The translations under genes were made by a program, and so were the position numbers. Source: Fulvivirga sp. M361 (lineage in GTDB: Bacteria; Bacteroidota; Bacteroidia; Cytophagales; Cyclobacteriaceae). Taken from it: a stretch of 64,000 bases of DNA. Positions 1-8,200 of this stretch are shown in pieces; the stretch's first letter is position 1, and every line of letters starts with the position of its first letter. The notes beneath the pieces are model-generated. The model ran no database searches. It was not told the DNA's origin and saw only the letters and a list, made by a program, of their open reading frames with translations. Location: the NCBI RefSeq assembly GCF_007097395.1, contig NZ_VKDC01000005.1, forward strand, positions 62,001 to 126,000, read 5' to 3'.

Positions 1-242
1 AAAGTATTCCGGTATGTAAGATCATAGAAAATACACCTCGTCACGCTTTTTTCAATAAACGAGAAGGTGAAGAGACAATACATCATTTCAGTATAATGGA
101 TTCAACCATCGCGAAGCAATACACCATTGTTAGTCGCAATAATAGCTGCTCAAAAGACTTACGTGTCCTCATCCATGAGCATCAAAGTAATCTGCTGGCC
201 GATCAAAAAGAACTTAACAGCCAGGTATTCCAGAAAATATAG
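1..242 (+). CDS. C-terminal end of an unrecognised protein (partial)
   Basis: An open frame enters from the left edge (codons start at base 3) and runs 79 codons to a TAG at 240-242. The visible residues are mixed polar and charged, with no membrane segment, and end in ...NSQVFQKI. I do not recognise the family. The next gene is on the opposite strand and ends 20 bases later, so the two are convergent. The frame could be fortuitous, but 79 stop-free codons in AT-rich DNA favour a real gene whose start lies outside the window. Confidence 0.5.
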   Translation, partial: SIPVCKIIENTPRHAFFNKREGEETIHHFSIMDSTIAKQYTIVSRNNSCSKDLRVLIHEHQSNLLADQKELNSQVFQKI

Positions 243-262
243 CGTTTAGCTATCTTATAATA

Positions 263-643
263 TCAGTCAGACGGCCAACGATAAATGTTCGTAACAGCAA
301 GGTTAATTAGGAATACGTGTTTGTCCGTCTCTTTGGTCTCGAACCAGTTTCCGTTGTTTTCATTCCAGAGTTTAGCAGCCAGCTCATCATCTTCTTCCAC
401 TGATGCTTCCCCGGAAACCGCCAGAAAAAGTTCCTGTTCTGTATCTTGTACGGTAAGAACGAGGTTAGGTCTCCGCTCTAACTCACTCGCTATAACATTT
501 TCCAGATAAGTAAATAACCTGATCTCTGAAGCCGATACGGATTGTATCATGGCTACACCCATGGTAAGACTGCCATCATCCGCCAGGTAGGTGATCATAC
601 CCATTTTGGACATGACCAATTGGATCCTTAATTCTTCATTCAT
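263..643 (-). CDS. Pyridoxamine 5'-phosphate oxidase-like (general stress protein 26 type) split-barrel protein
   Basis: The protein is a small split beta-barrel of the FMN-binding PPOX superfamily, in the subgroup called general stress protein 26. The visible pattern is an N-terminal barrel strand (MGMITYLADDG), a central block ending in RRPNLVLTVQD, a strand with LFLAVSGEASV, and the C-terminal KLWNENNGNWF segment that aligns with the usual ELWNP...WFP stretch. The frame stays open upstream to 742, but the extra 33 residues do not resemble the family, so the ATG at 641-643, preceded by AGGTA, is preferred. Flavin binding and a stress role are inferred from the family; no substrate can be named. 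Confidence 0.75.
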   Translation of the reverse strand: MNEELRIQLVMSKMGMITYLADDGSLTMGVAMIQSVSASEIRLFTYLENVIASELERRPNLVLTVQDTEQELFLAVSGEASVEEDDELAAKLWNENNGNWFETKETDKHVFLINLAVTNIYRWPSD

Positions 644-788
644 AGTACCTAATTTAATAATGTAGGTAATGTTAAAATCGTGCCATAGCCTGTTTTTTTT
701 TCTACTATAAGAGACAGGTATGTGAAAGTATAACCTATCCATGCCATCACGAAACAGGATAGAATGTTATGGAAAATAACACTACAAG

Positions 789-808
789 TTGAGTATTTTT
801 TTCTACGT
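789..808. promoter_or_regulatory. Recurrent palindromic site A (TTGAGTA-N6-TCTACGT)
   Basis: This is one of seven matches in the window to the 7+6+7 pattern TTGWRGA-N6-TCYACAA. It lies 94 bases before the ATG of the L,D-transpeptidase. Its right half is also the left arm of a separate palindrome at 802-819 (TCTACGT, 4-base loop, ACGTAGA). It is probably a regulator binding site; the regulator is unknown. Confidence 0.45.
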
Positions 809-902
809 GGCGACGTAGATCATTAAGGCAAATCACTGTATTATCCTTCATTTATCATTGGTACTTTATTTTCTTAAGGAAACTAAACCCCACATATTAA
901 CC

Positions 903-1643
903 ATGAAAAGTTTTTATTTCAGGCTATTGCCGTTTGTTGTTATTATAGCAGCCTCATGCGCTTCTTCGGGAAGTGTGCAGTCCAAATTGACTTCCATTAC
1001 GGATACAGTTGCTATAAAGCATATATCTCCACAGGTCATAAAACCGAGAAAGGTAAAATTGTTTTTCGTTCACCCCCATGCCACCCGGTTAACGGCTGCA
1101 CTGTTTGTGCCTGGCAGGCCCGGGTCAGAACTCTATGAACAGATCTATAACGATTTGAAACGCTTGTACAGCTTTAGAAAATATAAACCGCTCTGGATAC
1201 ATGACCGAGGGCCGAAGCCTGTATTCAATGAACTGATAAGACAATGGAACATGGCCGAATCGCACGGAATGGACAAAGAAGATTACTACTTTTCCACACT
1301 TCTTGAACGTGTAGAGTCCTTATCATTCCTGGATGCATCGGTAGCAGAATTAATTCAATTGGACCTGGATATTACTGCCAACTATTTGCTTTTCAACTAT
1401 CATATAGTGAACGGTCGTATTAGCCCGGATAAGCTAAACGGGCATTGGTTTTCGGATCGAAAACCAATTGACCTGGCGAAATGGTTATCCACCGTCAATA
1501 AGCCCTCCACTTCAACCCGGTACTTTAACCGTTTGCTCCCTAAACGAACCGAATACAAACAAATGGTTGCTTACCTGTCCTTTTACAGAAAGATAGAGAA
1601 ACGGGGAGGATGGCCCGGCATACCCTATAAAATGCTAAAGTAA
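903..1643 (+). pseudogene. L,D-transpeptidase (YcbB-like), 5' part of a frameshifted gene
   Basis: This part holds the lipoprotein signal (lipobox ending AASC, Cys 19) and the N-terminal scaffold domain of YcbB-type L,D-transpeptidases, which make 3-3 cross-links in peptidoglycan. Visible family features are the WNMAESHGMD segment, the RISPDKLNGHWF segment and the end KRGGWPGIP. It stops at TAA 1641-1643. The continuation expected for the family is present immediately downstream in the -1 frame, beginning about base 1640 (V-I-E-P-G-G-S-Y-P...). A single missing base in 1630-1643 therefore explains the break. The start at 903 is chosen because it begins the signal peptide; an in-frame ATG at 858 would add 15 unlikely residues. 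Confidence 0.75.
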
Positions 1644-2632
1644 TTGAGCCTGGCGGCTCCTATCCGTCAATACCGGCGATCCGTCGTCGTTTATTAATCA
1701 CAGACCCTGTAAACAGATCTGTTTCAACAGATTCATTATTTTATGATGAGCAATTGGCCCGCGCCGTGAAACGGTTCCAGCAACGCCATGGATTAGAAGT
1801 AGACGGAAGAATCGGACGGTCCACGCTAAATGCCTTAAACATCTCCGTAAGTGATAAAATCAAAATGATCGAGTTAAACCTTGAAAGGTTGAGATGGTTA
1901 CCCAAAAATTATGGACGGGAGTACCTACTGGTAAATATTCCGGAATATAAATTAAGGGCTTACCAGAAGTCTAAATTATCCCTGGTTATGGGGGTGATCG
2001 TTGGCAAAGAATACACCTCCACCCCGGTTTTCTGTGACACACTCCGATATCTCGTATTCAGTCCTACCTGGACGGTTCCTCACAGTATTAAGTCAGAGGA
2101 AATGCTACCACGTCTCCAACGAGACTCCAGCTACTATTCCGGTAAAAATTACAAGTTTTACAAAGGCTGGCACACAGATCAGGAAATTGAACCCAGTTTG
2201 GTAGACTGGTCCCAGTACTCCATCGACCACTTCCCTTTTAATGTAGTACAACAACCGGGACCTGGCAACGCATTAGGCCTGGTTAAATTTATTATGCCTA
2301 ATAATCACAGTATTTACCTGCATGATACTCCTACGGATCATTTGTTTGAACGAACAGAAAGAGCATTGAGCCATGGCTGTATTCGTTTGGAAGAACCGGC
2401 ATTACTGGCACAATACCTGTTACGCGACCAGAAGTCATGGGATATTAATAAAATACTGGCTGCCATGCATAAAGACGAACCGGAACGTGTCTATTTCAAA
2501 AAGAACTATCACGTTCAGCTCACTTATCTCACCTCTTTTGTGGATGAATTTGGACTGATCAATTTCAGGGATGACATATACGGACACGATAGAGCACAAA
2601 TGACCGAGATAAATACGATCGCCTTGAAATAA
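1640..2632 (+). pseudogene. L,D-transpeptidase (YcbB-like), catalytic 3' part of the same frameshifted gene
   Basis: The shifted frame first gives a peptidoglycan-binding motif (SIPAIRRRL, then ARAVKRFQQRHGLEVDGRIG), then the YkuD catalytic domain. The active-site signature is intact, with a histidine in YLHDTP and the SHGCIRLE motif around 2382-2400. No in-frame ATG precedes the domain; the best candidate is a TTG at 1754, which would cut off the binding domain. Alone this half would lack a signal peptide and could not reach the periplasm. Both halves are otherwise undamaged, so the lesion is recent, a sequencing error, or a frameshift used in expression. The M15-type peptidase gene follows after 4 bases. 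Confidence 0.75.
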
Positions 2633-2636
2633 CACC

Positions 2637-3569
2637 ATGATGAAATCACTTATTTTGATCTTGTTATGCTCTGCTCCTCTCCTGTCATATTTGAGAGGAC
2701 AAGATATGGATGCAGGCTTCTTGGTAAAATTCAAAGACGAAGTGACCCCGCACCGAATTACTGGAGTATTTCTCACACCCGGCGAGCAAATGAAAATCGA
2801 AACCCTCTTTGAAGATAAAGACGAAACGTACCACCTGGTAACCAAATTTGGTACTAAAAGAACTGTTTCGAAAAACGTTTGGCAGTGGACCGCACCTGAA
2901 GAAAAAGGCATATATCCCATCGTCATAAAAGAAAGTAATGATCAGGACTCCATGTTATTAAACTGTATTGTCATGGTGCCTTTTGAACAAGTCACGGAAG
3001 GAAAGCTAAATGGATTTCGTATTGGAAGTTATCCTAAATCCACCAACGAGTTATATACCCTTCCTAAAGGATTTATTGAAGTGACAAGGGCAAATGAGCA
3101 AACACATATCTCGCCTCATTATACCCTCAAAGATTTCTTGTGTAAACAGCAGAGTGATTATCCTAAATACATTGTCCTGAAAGAACGCGGCATCTTGAAA
3201 CTGGAAATGGTACAAAGCTATTTAAACAGCAGTGGATTAAGATTTAGTAAATTTCGATTCATCAGCGGCTACCGAACGCCTTTTTATAATCGATCTATTG
3301 GAAATGTTAAAAACAGCCGACACATATTCGGAGACGCCTACGATATCTATATTGATGAAAATAATGATGCACAAATGGATGACCTGAACGCGGATGGGGA
3401 AAAAGACAAAAAAGACGTACTGTACCTATACAACCGGGTCGATGAGCTATACCGGCACCCGTGGTTTAAACCTTTCATAGGCGGCTTGGGTTTATATAGA
3501 GCTAATAGCCGTCATACAGGTTTTATTCATATAGACAGCCGCGGGTATCGTGCACGCTGGGGAGAATAA
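2637..3569 (+). CDS. Secreted M15-family (D-Ala carboxypeptidase-like) peptidase
   Basis: The 310-residue protein has a signal peptide ending near LRGQ. An N-terminal domain of about 110 residues of unknown role is followed by a peptidase M15-type domain. The zinc ligands are visible: SRH, then GDAYDI, and the final histidine in FIHIDSRG, followed by RARWGE. A DLNADGEKD stretch between them resembles a calcium-binding loop. Such enzymes trim peptidoglycan peptides in the periplasm. It starts 4 bases after the L,D-transpeptidase frame, so the two are almost certainly co-transcribed as a wall-remodelling pair. The exact bond cleaved cannot be read from the sequence. Confidence 0.8.
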   Translation: MMKSLILILLCSAPLLSYLRGQDMDAGFLVKFKDEVTPHRITGVFLTPGEQMKIETLFEDKDETYHLVTKFGTKRTVSKNVWQWTAPEEKGIYPIVIKESNDQDSMLLNCIVMVPFEQVTEGKLNGFRIGSYPKSTNELYTLPKGFIEVTRANEQTHISPHYTLKDFLCKQQSDYPKYIVLKERGILKLEMVQSYLNSSGLRFSKFRFISGYRTPFYNRSIGNVKNSRHIFGDAYDIYIDENNDAQMDDLNADGEKDKKDVLYLYNRVDELYRHPWFKPFIGGLGLYRANSRHTGFIHIDSRGYRARWGE

Positions 3570-3601
3570 AACATAAGTTGTATAAAATAGTACGACATGC
3601 C

Positions 3602-3621
3602 TTGTGGATATATCTCTACAA
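3602..3621. promoter_or_regulatory. Recurrent palindromic site B (TTGTGGA-N6-TCTACAA)
   Basis: This is the best-preserved copy of the recurrent pattern together with site E. It sits 91 bases before the PRC-barrel ATG. Read toward its gene, it is followed by an A-rich stretch very like the one that follows site E read toward the phosphoesterase gene. Confidence 0.5.
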
Positions 3622-3712
3622 AAATTTGCCAGTAAGTGCTAAAATGAATCGCAGCTCATATGGTCGGGTTTTTGAGACAATAGTGATAAAACTGTAATTA
3701 AACCAATTAACT

Positions 3713-4096
3713 ATGACACCCAGATTATTATCAGCAACTTCCATAGAAGGTACTCCTGTCAAAAACTCAGCAGGTGAACATATTGGAGAAATTAAAGAAC
3801 TCATGATCGACTGGAGAAGCGGGACGGTAGCTTATGCTGCTTTATCTTTCGGTGGTATATTGGGCTTTGGAGCAAAGCTATTTGCCATACCGGTGGAAGC
3901 CTTCAATTTCGATGTTGACGATCCGGATGAAGGCATAATACTGGATATCAGCAAAGCCCAACTCGAAAAAGCGCCGGGATTTGATCATGATAACTGGCCG
4001 GAGCAGCCCAACTATGACTTTATAGATTCGGTGCATGTCTATTATGGTTATAAACCTTTCTCCAACAGATATTCGAAATTAGCGCCGGGAGATTAA
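3713..4096 (+). CDS. PRC-barrel domain protein
   Basis: The 127-residue soluble protein opens with a PRC-barrel domain: ATSIEGTPVKNSAGEHIGEIKELMID is the usual strand pattern, followed by YAALSFGG and FAIPVEAF. PRC barrels occur in photosynthetic reaction centre H subunits, RimM and many small stress-linked proteins. The roughly 35 residues after the barrel (PNYDFIDSVHVYYGYKP) are a common extension in environmental bacteria. It stands alone, with a recurrent palindromic site 91 bases upstream. No binding partner can be deduced. Confidence 0.8.
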   Translation: MTPRLLSATSIEGTPVKNSAGEHIGEIKELMIDWRSGTVAYAALSFGGILGFGAKLFAIPVEAFNFDVDDPDEGIILDISKAQLEKAPGFDHDNWPEQPNYDFIDSVHVYYGYKPFSNRYSKLAPGD

Positions 4097-4264
4097 TCCA
4101 TTCAATATCAAATATCATGTCCTAACCTCATCATAAATAGCCCGTTCTTTTTATACGCTCAGCATTTTGGAAGAGCGGGAAAAATCTAACGCGATTGAAC
4201 TAATAAATAGGAATTATTAACCGGAAAGTAATTCTTTCTAATACATGGCGGTGTTGTTGATACT

Positions 4265-4702
4265 TTATTTGATGGTTTGCATTACTTCCAATCTATTGAT
4301 GACCTGACGTCCCCTGATCAGTTGATCGGTCAGTAGTTTTTTTGCATCACCTGTCTCTGACAGATCACACTTCAACAATTTTTCATATTCATCCCGGGCG
4401 GCTTTTTCACCCCGAATGCATTCCCGGATAATAGCTGCTTCACTGCCTAATGAAATAGCCGTGTTCATGTCCATCCAAGTACTGTGTACTTTACCCTCAT
4501 GAATAGACCTTATTCCCGAATCTTCGATTTGACGAGCCAATGTACTCATAAACTCAGATCGTTGGACAATCTGATCCTCCAGGAAGATTTTCAGTGACAG
4601 TGACCCAACGGCTTCTGCTGCCTTGTGGTAATCTCGGGTAGCATTATTGGTTTGCTTCAAAATACTATGTAAGGCATCCATTACCTCTTCATTCATGGTC
4701 AT
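4265..4702 (-). CDS. DUF2383 / PA2169-family ferritin-like four-helix protein
   Basis: The 145-residue, almost wholly helical, cysteine-poor protein belongs to the PA2169/DUF2383 family with a ferritin-like fold. Typical features are the opening helix DALHSILKQTNNATRDYHKAAE, the EDQIVQRSEF segment, GSEAAIIRECIRGEKAARDEYEKLL and the closing VINRLEVMQ helix. Members often sit beside CsbD, PRC-barrel and YtxH genes, as here, and are thought to belong to general stress responses. Whether it binds metal cannot be told. It converges on the PRC-barrel gene, leaving 168 bases between them. Confidence 0.8.
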   Translation of the reverse strand: MTMNEEVMDALHSILKQTNNATRDYHKAAEAVGSLSLKIFLEDQIVQRSEFMSTLARQIEDSGIRSIHEGKVHSTWMDMNTAISLGSEAAIIRECIRGEKAARDEYEKLLKCDLSETGDAKKLLTDQLIRGRQVINRLEVMQTIK

Positions 4703-4927
4703 TTTGTATTTTCTTTTAACAGAACATATTCAAAACTATGCCAATGGCCCATCCGTTTGATGCTATTTGTTGTACACTATTCCTTGTCCAATCAATTCCC
4801 CAAAAAGTAGAATATTCTCCTTAGTCCTTTCTACAGCAAAGTGTTACACACAAGATTACTTCAATTTAAATCCTTGTTTTCAGCGCAGCATCCATAGGCA
4901 TGAATTTTGAAAAAGGAAGTTGAACAT

Positions 4928-5947
4928 ATGAATAAAAACTTTGAAGTAGCCATTATAGGGGCCGGACCTATTGGCCTTGAAATGGCCATATCTCTTAAGT
5001 CCAGCCGTGTTTCTTACATCCATTTTGAAGCCTTTCAATTGGGGCATACCATTAATCAATGGCCGCAAGATGCATTTTCTCATAATTCCCCCGAACAAGT
5101 AACAATTGGAGGTATCCCTTTGCATTTGCCGGACCAGCAACTTTTGACCAAAGACACCTACCTCGCTTACCTGCGACAGGTGGTAGAACTATGTGCACTA
5201 CATGTGAATACCTATGAGCGTGTTTTAGCGGTAAAAAAGTCAGAAACCGGCTATGAAATAAAAACGGACCGATCGATTCGTGACTACACAGTAAAGAAAA
5301 TAATCCTGGCTACGGGTAACGTATATTCTCCAAACACCATCGATATCCCGGGAATACAATCCGACTACATTCGATATGACGCGGATAACATTCATCAATA
5401 TTTCAAAACAAAGGTACTGATCGTGGGAGGTGGAAATGCCGCCTTAAAGGCCGCCCTGCAATGTTTTAGAATAGGAGCTTCCGTAACAATAAGTTATAGA
5501 CAAAAATCCTTTGATGAGCACAAAATCAAACCTGAGGTACTGGTCGAAATCCACAGGTTGATATCGAAAAAATTGATCCGGTTCATTCCCGGATCGCATT
5601 TAGTAAAAACAATCAACCATGAAGTCTGGCTAAAGACGACCTATGGCGAAAAGAAATTATTTGCAAACTTTATACTGTTAAGAATTGGCCATCGGGCCAA
5701 TATGGACTTCTTCAAAAAAATAGGCATAACACTGCAGGGTAAAGAAGAAAAGCCACAAATAGACCAGGATTCGATGGAAACTAATTTGCCCGAAGTATTT
5801 ATTATAGGCAGTGTATTAAACGGTCATGAATACGGCCTGGAAATACATCAGTGTCATGATCATGTCGATAAGGTTTTAAAAGCGTTGCAACTACCCACCC
5901 CACCTGCTACAGATCTGGTTTCTCATAACCACACGTTTAGGCAGTAG
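4928..5947 (+). CDS. FAD/NAD(P)-dependent oxidoreductase, YpdA-like
   Basis: The protein is a 339-residue pyridine-nucleotide-disulfide-reductase-like flavoprotein. The FAD motif is at the N-terminus (IIGAGPIGLEMA). The stretch FSHNSPEQVTIGGIPL matches the YpdA family, whose best-known member reduces bacillithiol disulfide. A second Rossmann motif (VGGGNAALKAAL) near residue 165 binds NAD(P)H, and a closing FIIGSV...H segment contacts FAD. No CxxC redox pair is visible, as in YpdA. The ATG at 4928 is preferred because AAGGAAG lies 12 bases upstream; the frame also allows a TTG at 4907. Whether the substrate is a thiol disulfide or another acceptor is not decided. Confidence 0.75.
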   Translation: MNKNFEVAIIGAGPIGLEMAISLKSSRVSYIHFEAFQLGHTINQWPQDAFSHNSPEQVTIGGIPLHLPDQQLLTKDTYLAYLRQVVELCALHVNTYERVLAVKKSETGYEIKTDRSIRDYTVKKIILATGNVYSPNTIDIPGIQSDYIRYDADNIHQYFKTKVLIVGGGNAALKAALQCFRIGASVTISYRQKSFDEHKIKPEVLVEIHRLISKKLIRFIPGSHLVKTINHEVWLKTTYGEKKLFANFILLRIGHRANMDFFKKIGITLQGKEEKPQIDQDSMETNLPEVFIIGSVLNGHEYGLEIHQCHDHVDKVLKALQLPTPPATDLVSHNHTFRQ

Positions 5948-6036
5948 TATCAAACCTATTTGAATTAAAGAATTTACTCAACAAAAATCAATGATGTTAT
6001 AAGTCTGAGTGGCTATTTCTTTGGCTACTTAACCTT

Positions 6037-7467
6037 CTATTGCACAAGTTTGATCTTTGTACCTTTTACTACATTATCATTTAATTCCATACCATTTAAA
6101 ATGGCCAGTTCTTGATAGCGACTTTTCTTAATTCCGTAGTTGGCCAACTGCTGTTGCAATAAGCGCGTACCGGACACCGTTTGTATCTTTATCCGTTCCG
6201 GTTGTCTTCTGAGTTTCGAACGGTCCGTCAGACGTTGAAAACTATTTGCGGCTACATTCAATACTGTACGGTTTTGGGCAAAATCACTTGCAGATGTAAT
6301 GCCCAGAAACATATAAATACGTGAATCAAAGCTTACCAAATGAATGATACCTTTTATGGTTTGTTGTTCCTGAACCTGTTGCACATCGATCTTTATAGCA
6401 GGCATGCCATTGATAGTAGTATTGCTTTGTTTTAAACTCTCAAAATTATAATTGGTCAATACTTGTTCAGCCGCCCTGGAAAGGGTCTGTTGATTTGACA
6501 ATGTAAAAATAGCCAACGAAGATCCGTCATCCGGCGCCATTTGGACCTGTTGTGGAGTATTTTGCAACTGCCAACCTTCGGGTATGTCAAAAACGAATTT
6601 GAGTTCAGGATGATAAAACTTTTCTCCTTCCACGAAACCCTGCCGGGGGTCTTCGCCGTATACCAGTCCATTTATTCTTTCCAGGTATTTATCTCTGTTA
6701 ACCAGGTATGGCCCGGCTTTACTGCTCTGGCGTTTTGATGCCAGCCTGTGGACTGTTGCATAACGCTCTCCGGGTTGAGGGTGAGTAGATAAGAAATTGG
6801 GGACTGCCTGTCCGCTGTTTTCTGACATACGCTGAAGGGTCTTGAAAAAATCTGCCATTTCATGGGCGTCATATCCAATGGTAGTGGAATAAGATACCCC
6901 CAGCTTATCGGATTGACGCTCAGCGTCCCTTCCAAATTTAAGCGATAAAATACCTGTTCCTGATTGTGCCAGTTCTGAAAATTGTGCGAACCGTGGTGAC
7001 AGTACGGACCCTAAGGTCAGCCCCACCTGTGTGACCATTGACCGGCTATATTGCTTGGCCGAATGTCTTGCGGTAATGTGTCCTATCTCGTGTCCTAAAA
7101 CTCCTGCAAATTCAGCTTCATTATTAAAATGAGCCATGATGCCCCTGGTGAAGTAAACATATCCGCCAGGCACCGCAAAAGCATTGATCACAGGAGAATC
7201 GACAATTTTAAACTCATAGCCCAGCTCAGGACGGTGTGAAATGCTTGCCATTTCTTTGCCTTTGTCAGTAATAAAACGCTGCAAATCAGGATCATCATAT
7301 AGTCCAAAATAGGCAATAATATCCGGGTCCGACGCTTTACCCATCTCCTTTTCCTGCGATTCTGACATCAACATAAAATCCCGCTTACCGGTAACGGGGT
7401 TAGTGGCACAGGACTGAAATAAAACAAAAATGATAAAGAATAAACAAGTATGTAAACGGTGATTCAT
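6037..7467 (-). CDS. M48-family metalloprotease lipoprotein with C-terminal LysM-like domain
   Basis: The protein has a lipoprotein signal with LFQSC (Cys 20) followed by ATNPVTGKRDFML, the classic beginning of YggG/LoiP-BepA-type M48 proteases. The zinc motif HEIGH is at residues 126-130, with the downstream SDKLGVSY glutamate-region helix. The middle carries a DUF-like beta domain, and the last 50 residues (SRYQELAILNGMELNDNVVKG) resemble a LysM peptidoglycan-binding repeat. It probably degrades misfolded envelope proteins at the membrane. The ATG at 7467 starts the signal peptide directly; an in-frame ATG at 7491 would add eight residues. The upstream region shared with the PepSY-like gene holds site C. 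Confidence 0.85.
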   Translation of the reverse strand: MNHRLHTCLFFIIFVLFQSCATNPVTGKRDFMLMSESQEKEMGKASDPDIIAYFGLYDDPDLQRFITDKGKEMASISHRPELGYEFKIVDSPVINAFAVPGGYVYFTRGIMAHFNNEAEFAGVLGHEIGHITARHSAKQYSRSMVTQVGLTLGSVLSPRFAQFSELAQSGTGILSLKFGRDAERQSDKLGVSYSTTIGYDAHEMADFFKTLQRMSENSGQAVPNFLSTHPQPGERYATVHRLASKRQSSKAGPYLVNRDKYLERINGLVYGEDPRQGFVEGEKFYHPELKFVFDIPEGWQLQNTPQQVQMAPDDGSSLAIFTLSNQQTLSRAAEQVLTNYNFESLKQSNTTINGMPAIKIDVQQVQEQQTIKGIIHLVSFDSRIYMFLGITSASDFAQNRTVLNVAANSFQRLTDRSKLRRQPERIKIQTVSGTRLLQQQLANYGIKKSRYQELAILNGMELNDNVVKGTKIKLVQ

Positions 7468-7586
7468 GACGTAATAATTATGGTATTGCATTTAATGAGT
7501 GTCAAATGATTAACCTTTGCCAAAAATTGTTCCACCCCGGAAAAGGAAAGAGGTATGACTTTGAAAGACCCATGCCGCTCAGGGTA

Positions 7587-7606
7587 TTGAGTAATAATCT
7601 CTACAA
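7587..7606. promoter_or_regulatory. Recurrent palindromic site C (TTGAGTA-N6-TCTACAA)
   Basis: The site lies in the divergent intergenic region, 119 bases from the M48 start and 104 bases from the PepSY-like start. Two further right-half copies follow (TCCACAA at 7609-7615 and TCTACAA at 7624-7630), with a TTGTAG inverted half between them, so the region may bind several dimers. Confidence 0.45.
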
Positions 7607-7710
7607 CCTCCACAATTGTAGTATCTACAAAACACCCTATATCGCACCAGTCACCTTCACCCGATTTGGTGAGATTTTTGGGATTCTAGTATTAAACTAA
7701 TCTTACGCTT

Positions 7711-8163
7711 ATGATAATCTCAAAAAACACATCGACCATATTCTCTTATTTCATATTAGTCTTATGCTGTATGGGTCACTCTTTAGCAGTATCCGGCCAA
7801 TCTGATAAGGCCCGGGATAAAGTCCAACATCTTTTTAAAAAGAAGTACCCGCAAGCAGAATCAATTCATTGGGAGAAAGATGATCATAACAACATTGAAG
7901 TTCAATTCGAACAGAATGACGAAAAGTACAGGGCAGATTTTGATCTAAACGGTAATTGGATAGAAACAGAAAAAAGCATCTCCTGGAAAGACCTCCCTAA
8001 AAAAGTAAAGGCAAGTGTTGAAAAAAAATATGATAAGGATGACATTGCAGAAATAGAATGGGTCCATCATAACAAAAAGGGGGTATTTTATGATGTAGAG
8101 TTCAAAAAGAAAGGAAAAAACAAAGATGTTGAATTCAATACTTCCGGAAAGCAGATCAATTAA
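7711..8163 (+). CDS. Secreted PepSY-like protein
   Basis: The 150-residue protein has a signal peptide ending near AVSGQ, then two repeated PepSY-like units. The first covers FKKKYPQAESIHWEKDD and the strands after it; the second covers VEKKYDKDDIAEIEWVHH and the strands after it. Each unit is a helix with the (Y/F)P.A..I.W pattern followed by strands ending in a (D/N).(S/N)G turn. Bacteroidota carry many such secreted proteins, often next to proteases or sensor kinases, and PepSY domains elsewhere inhibit peptidases. Its position opposite the M48 protease gene makes a regulatory pairing conceivable but unproven. Confidence 0.7.
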   Translation: MIISKNTSTIFSYFILVLCCMGHSLAVSGQSDKARDKVQHLFKKKYPQAESIHWEKDDHNNIEVQFEQNDEKYRADFDLNGNWIETEKSISWKDLPKKVKASVEKKYDKDDIAEIEWVHHNKKGVFYDVEFKKKGKNKDVEFNTSGKQIN

Positions 8164-8200
8164 TCCCGGTTAATCGTTATAACCAGCAGTCTGTTGAGAA

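Noticed and set aside
1625-1650. Programmed -1 frameshift in the L,D-transpeptidase
   Set aside because: No X-XXY-YYZ heptamer in the correct frame and no strong stem directly downstream were seen.
2435-2926. 163-codon minus-strand frame opposite the transpeptidase and M15 genes
   Set aside because: It is antisense to two genes with intact active-site motifs.
7506-7700. 64-codon plus-strand frame upstream of the PepSY-like gene
   Set aside because: It has no family resemblance, covers the divergent promoter region and runs across site C with its repeated TCYACAA half-sites.
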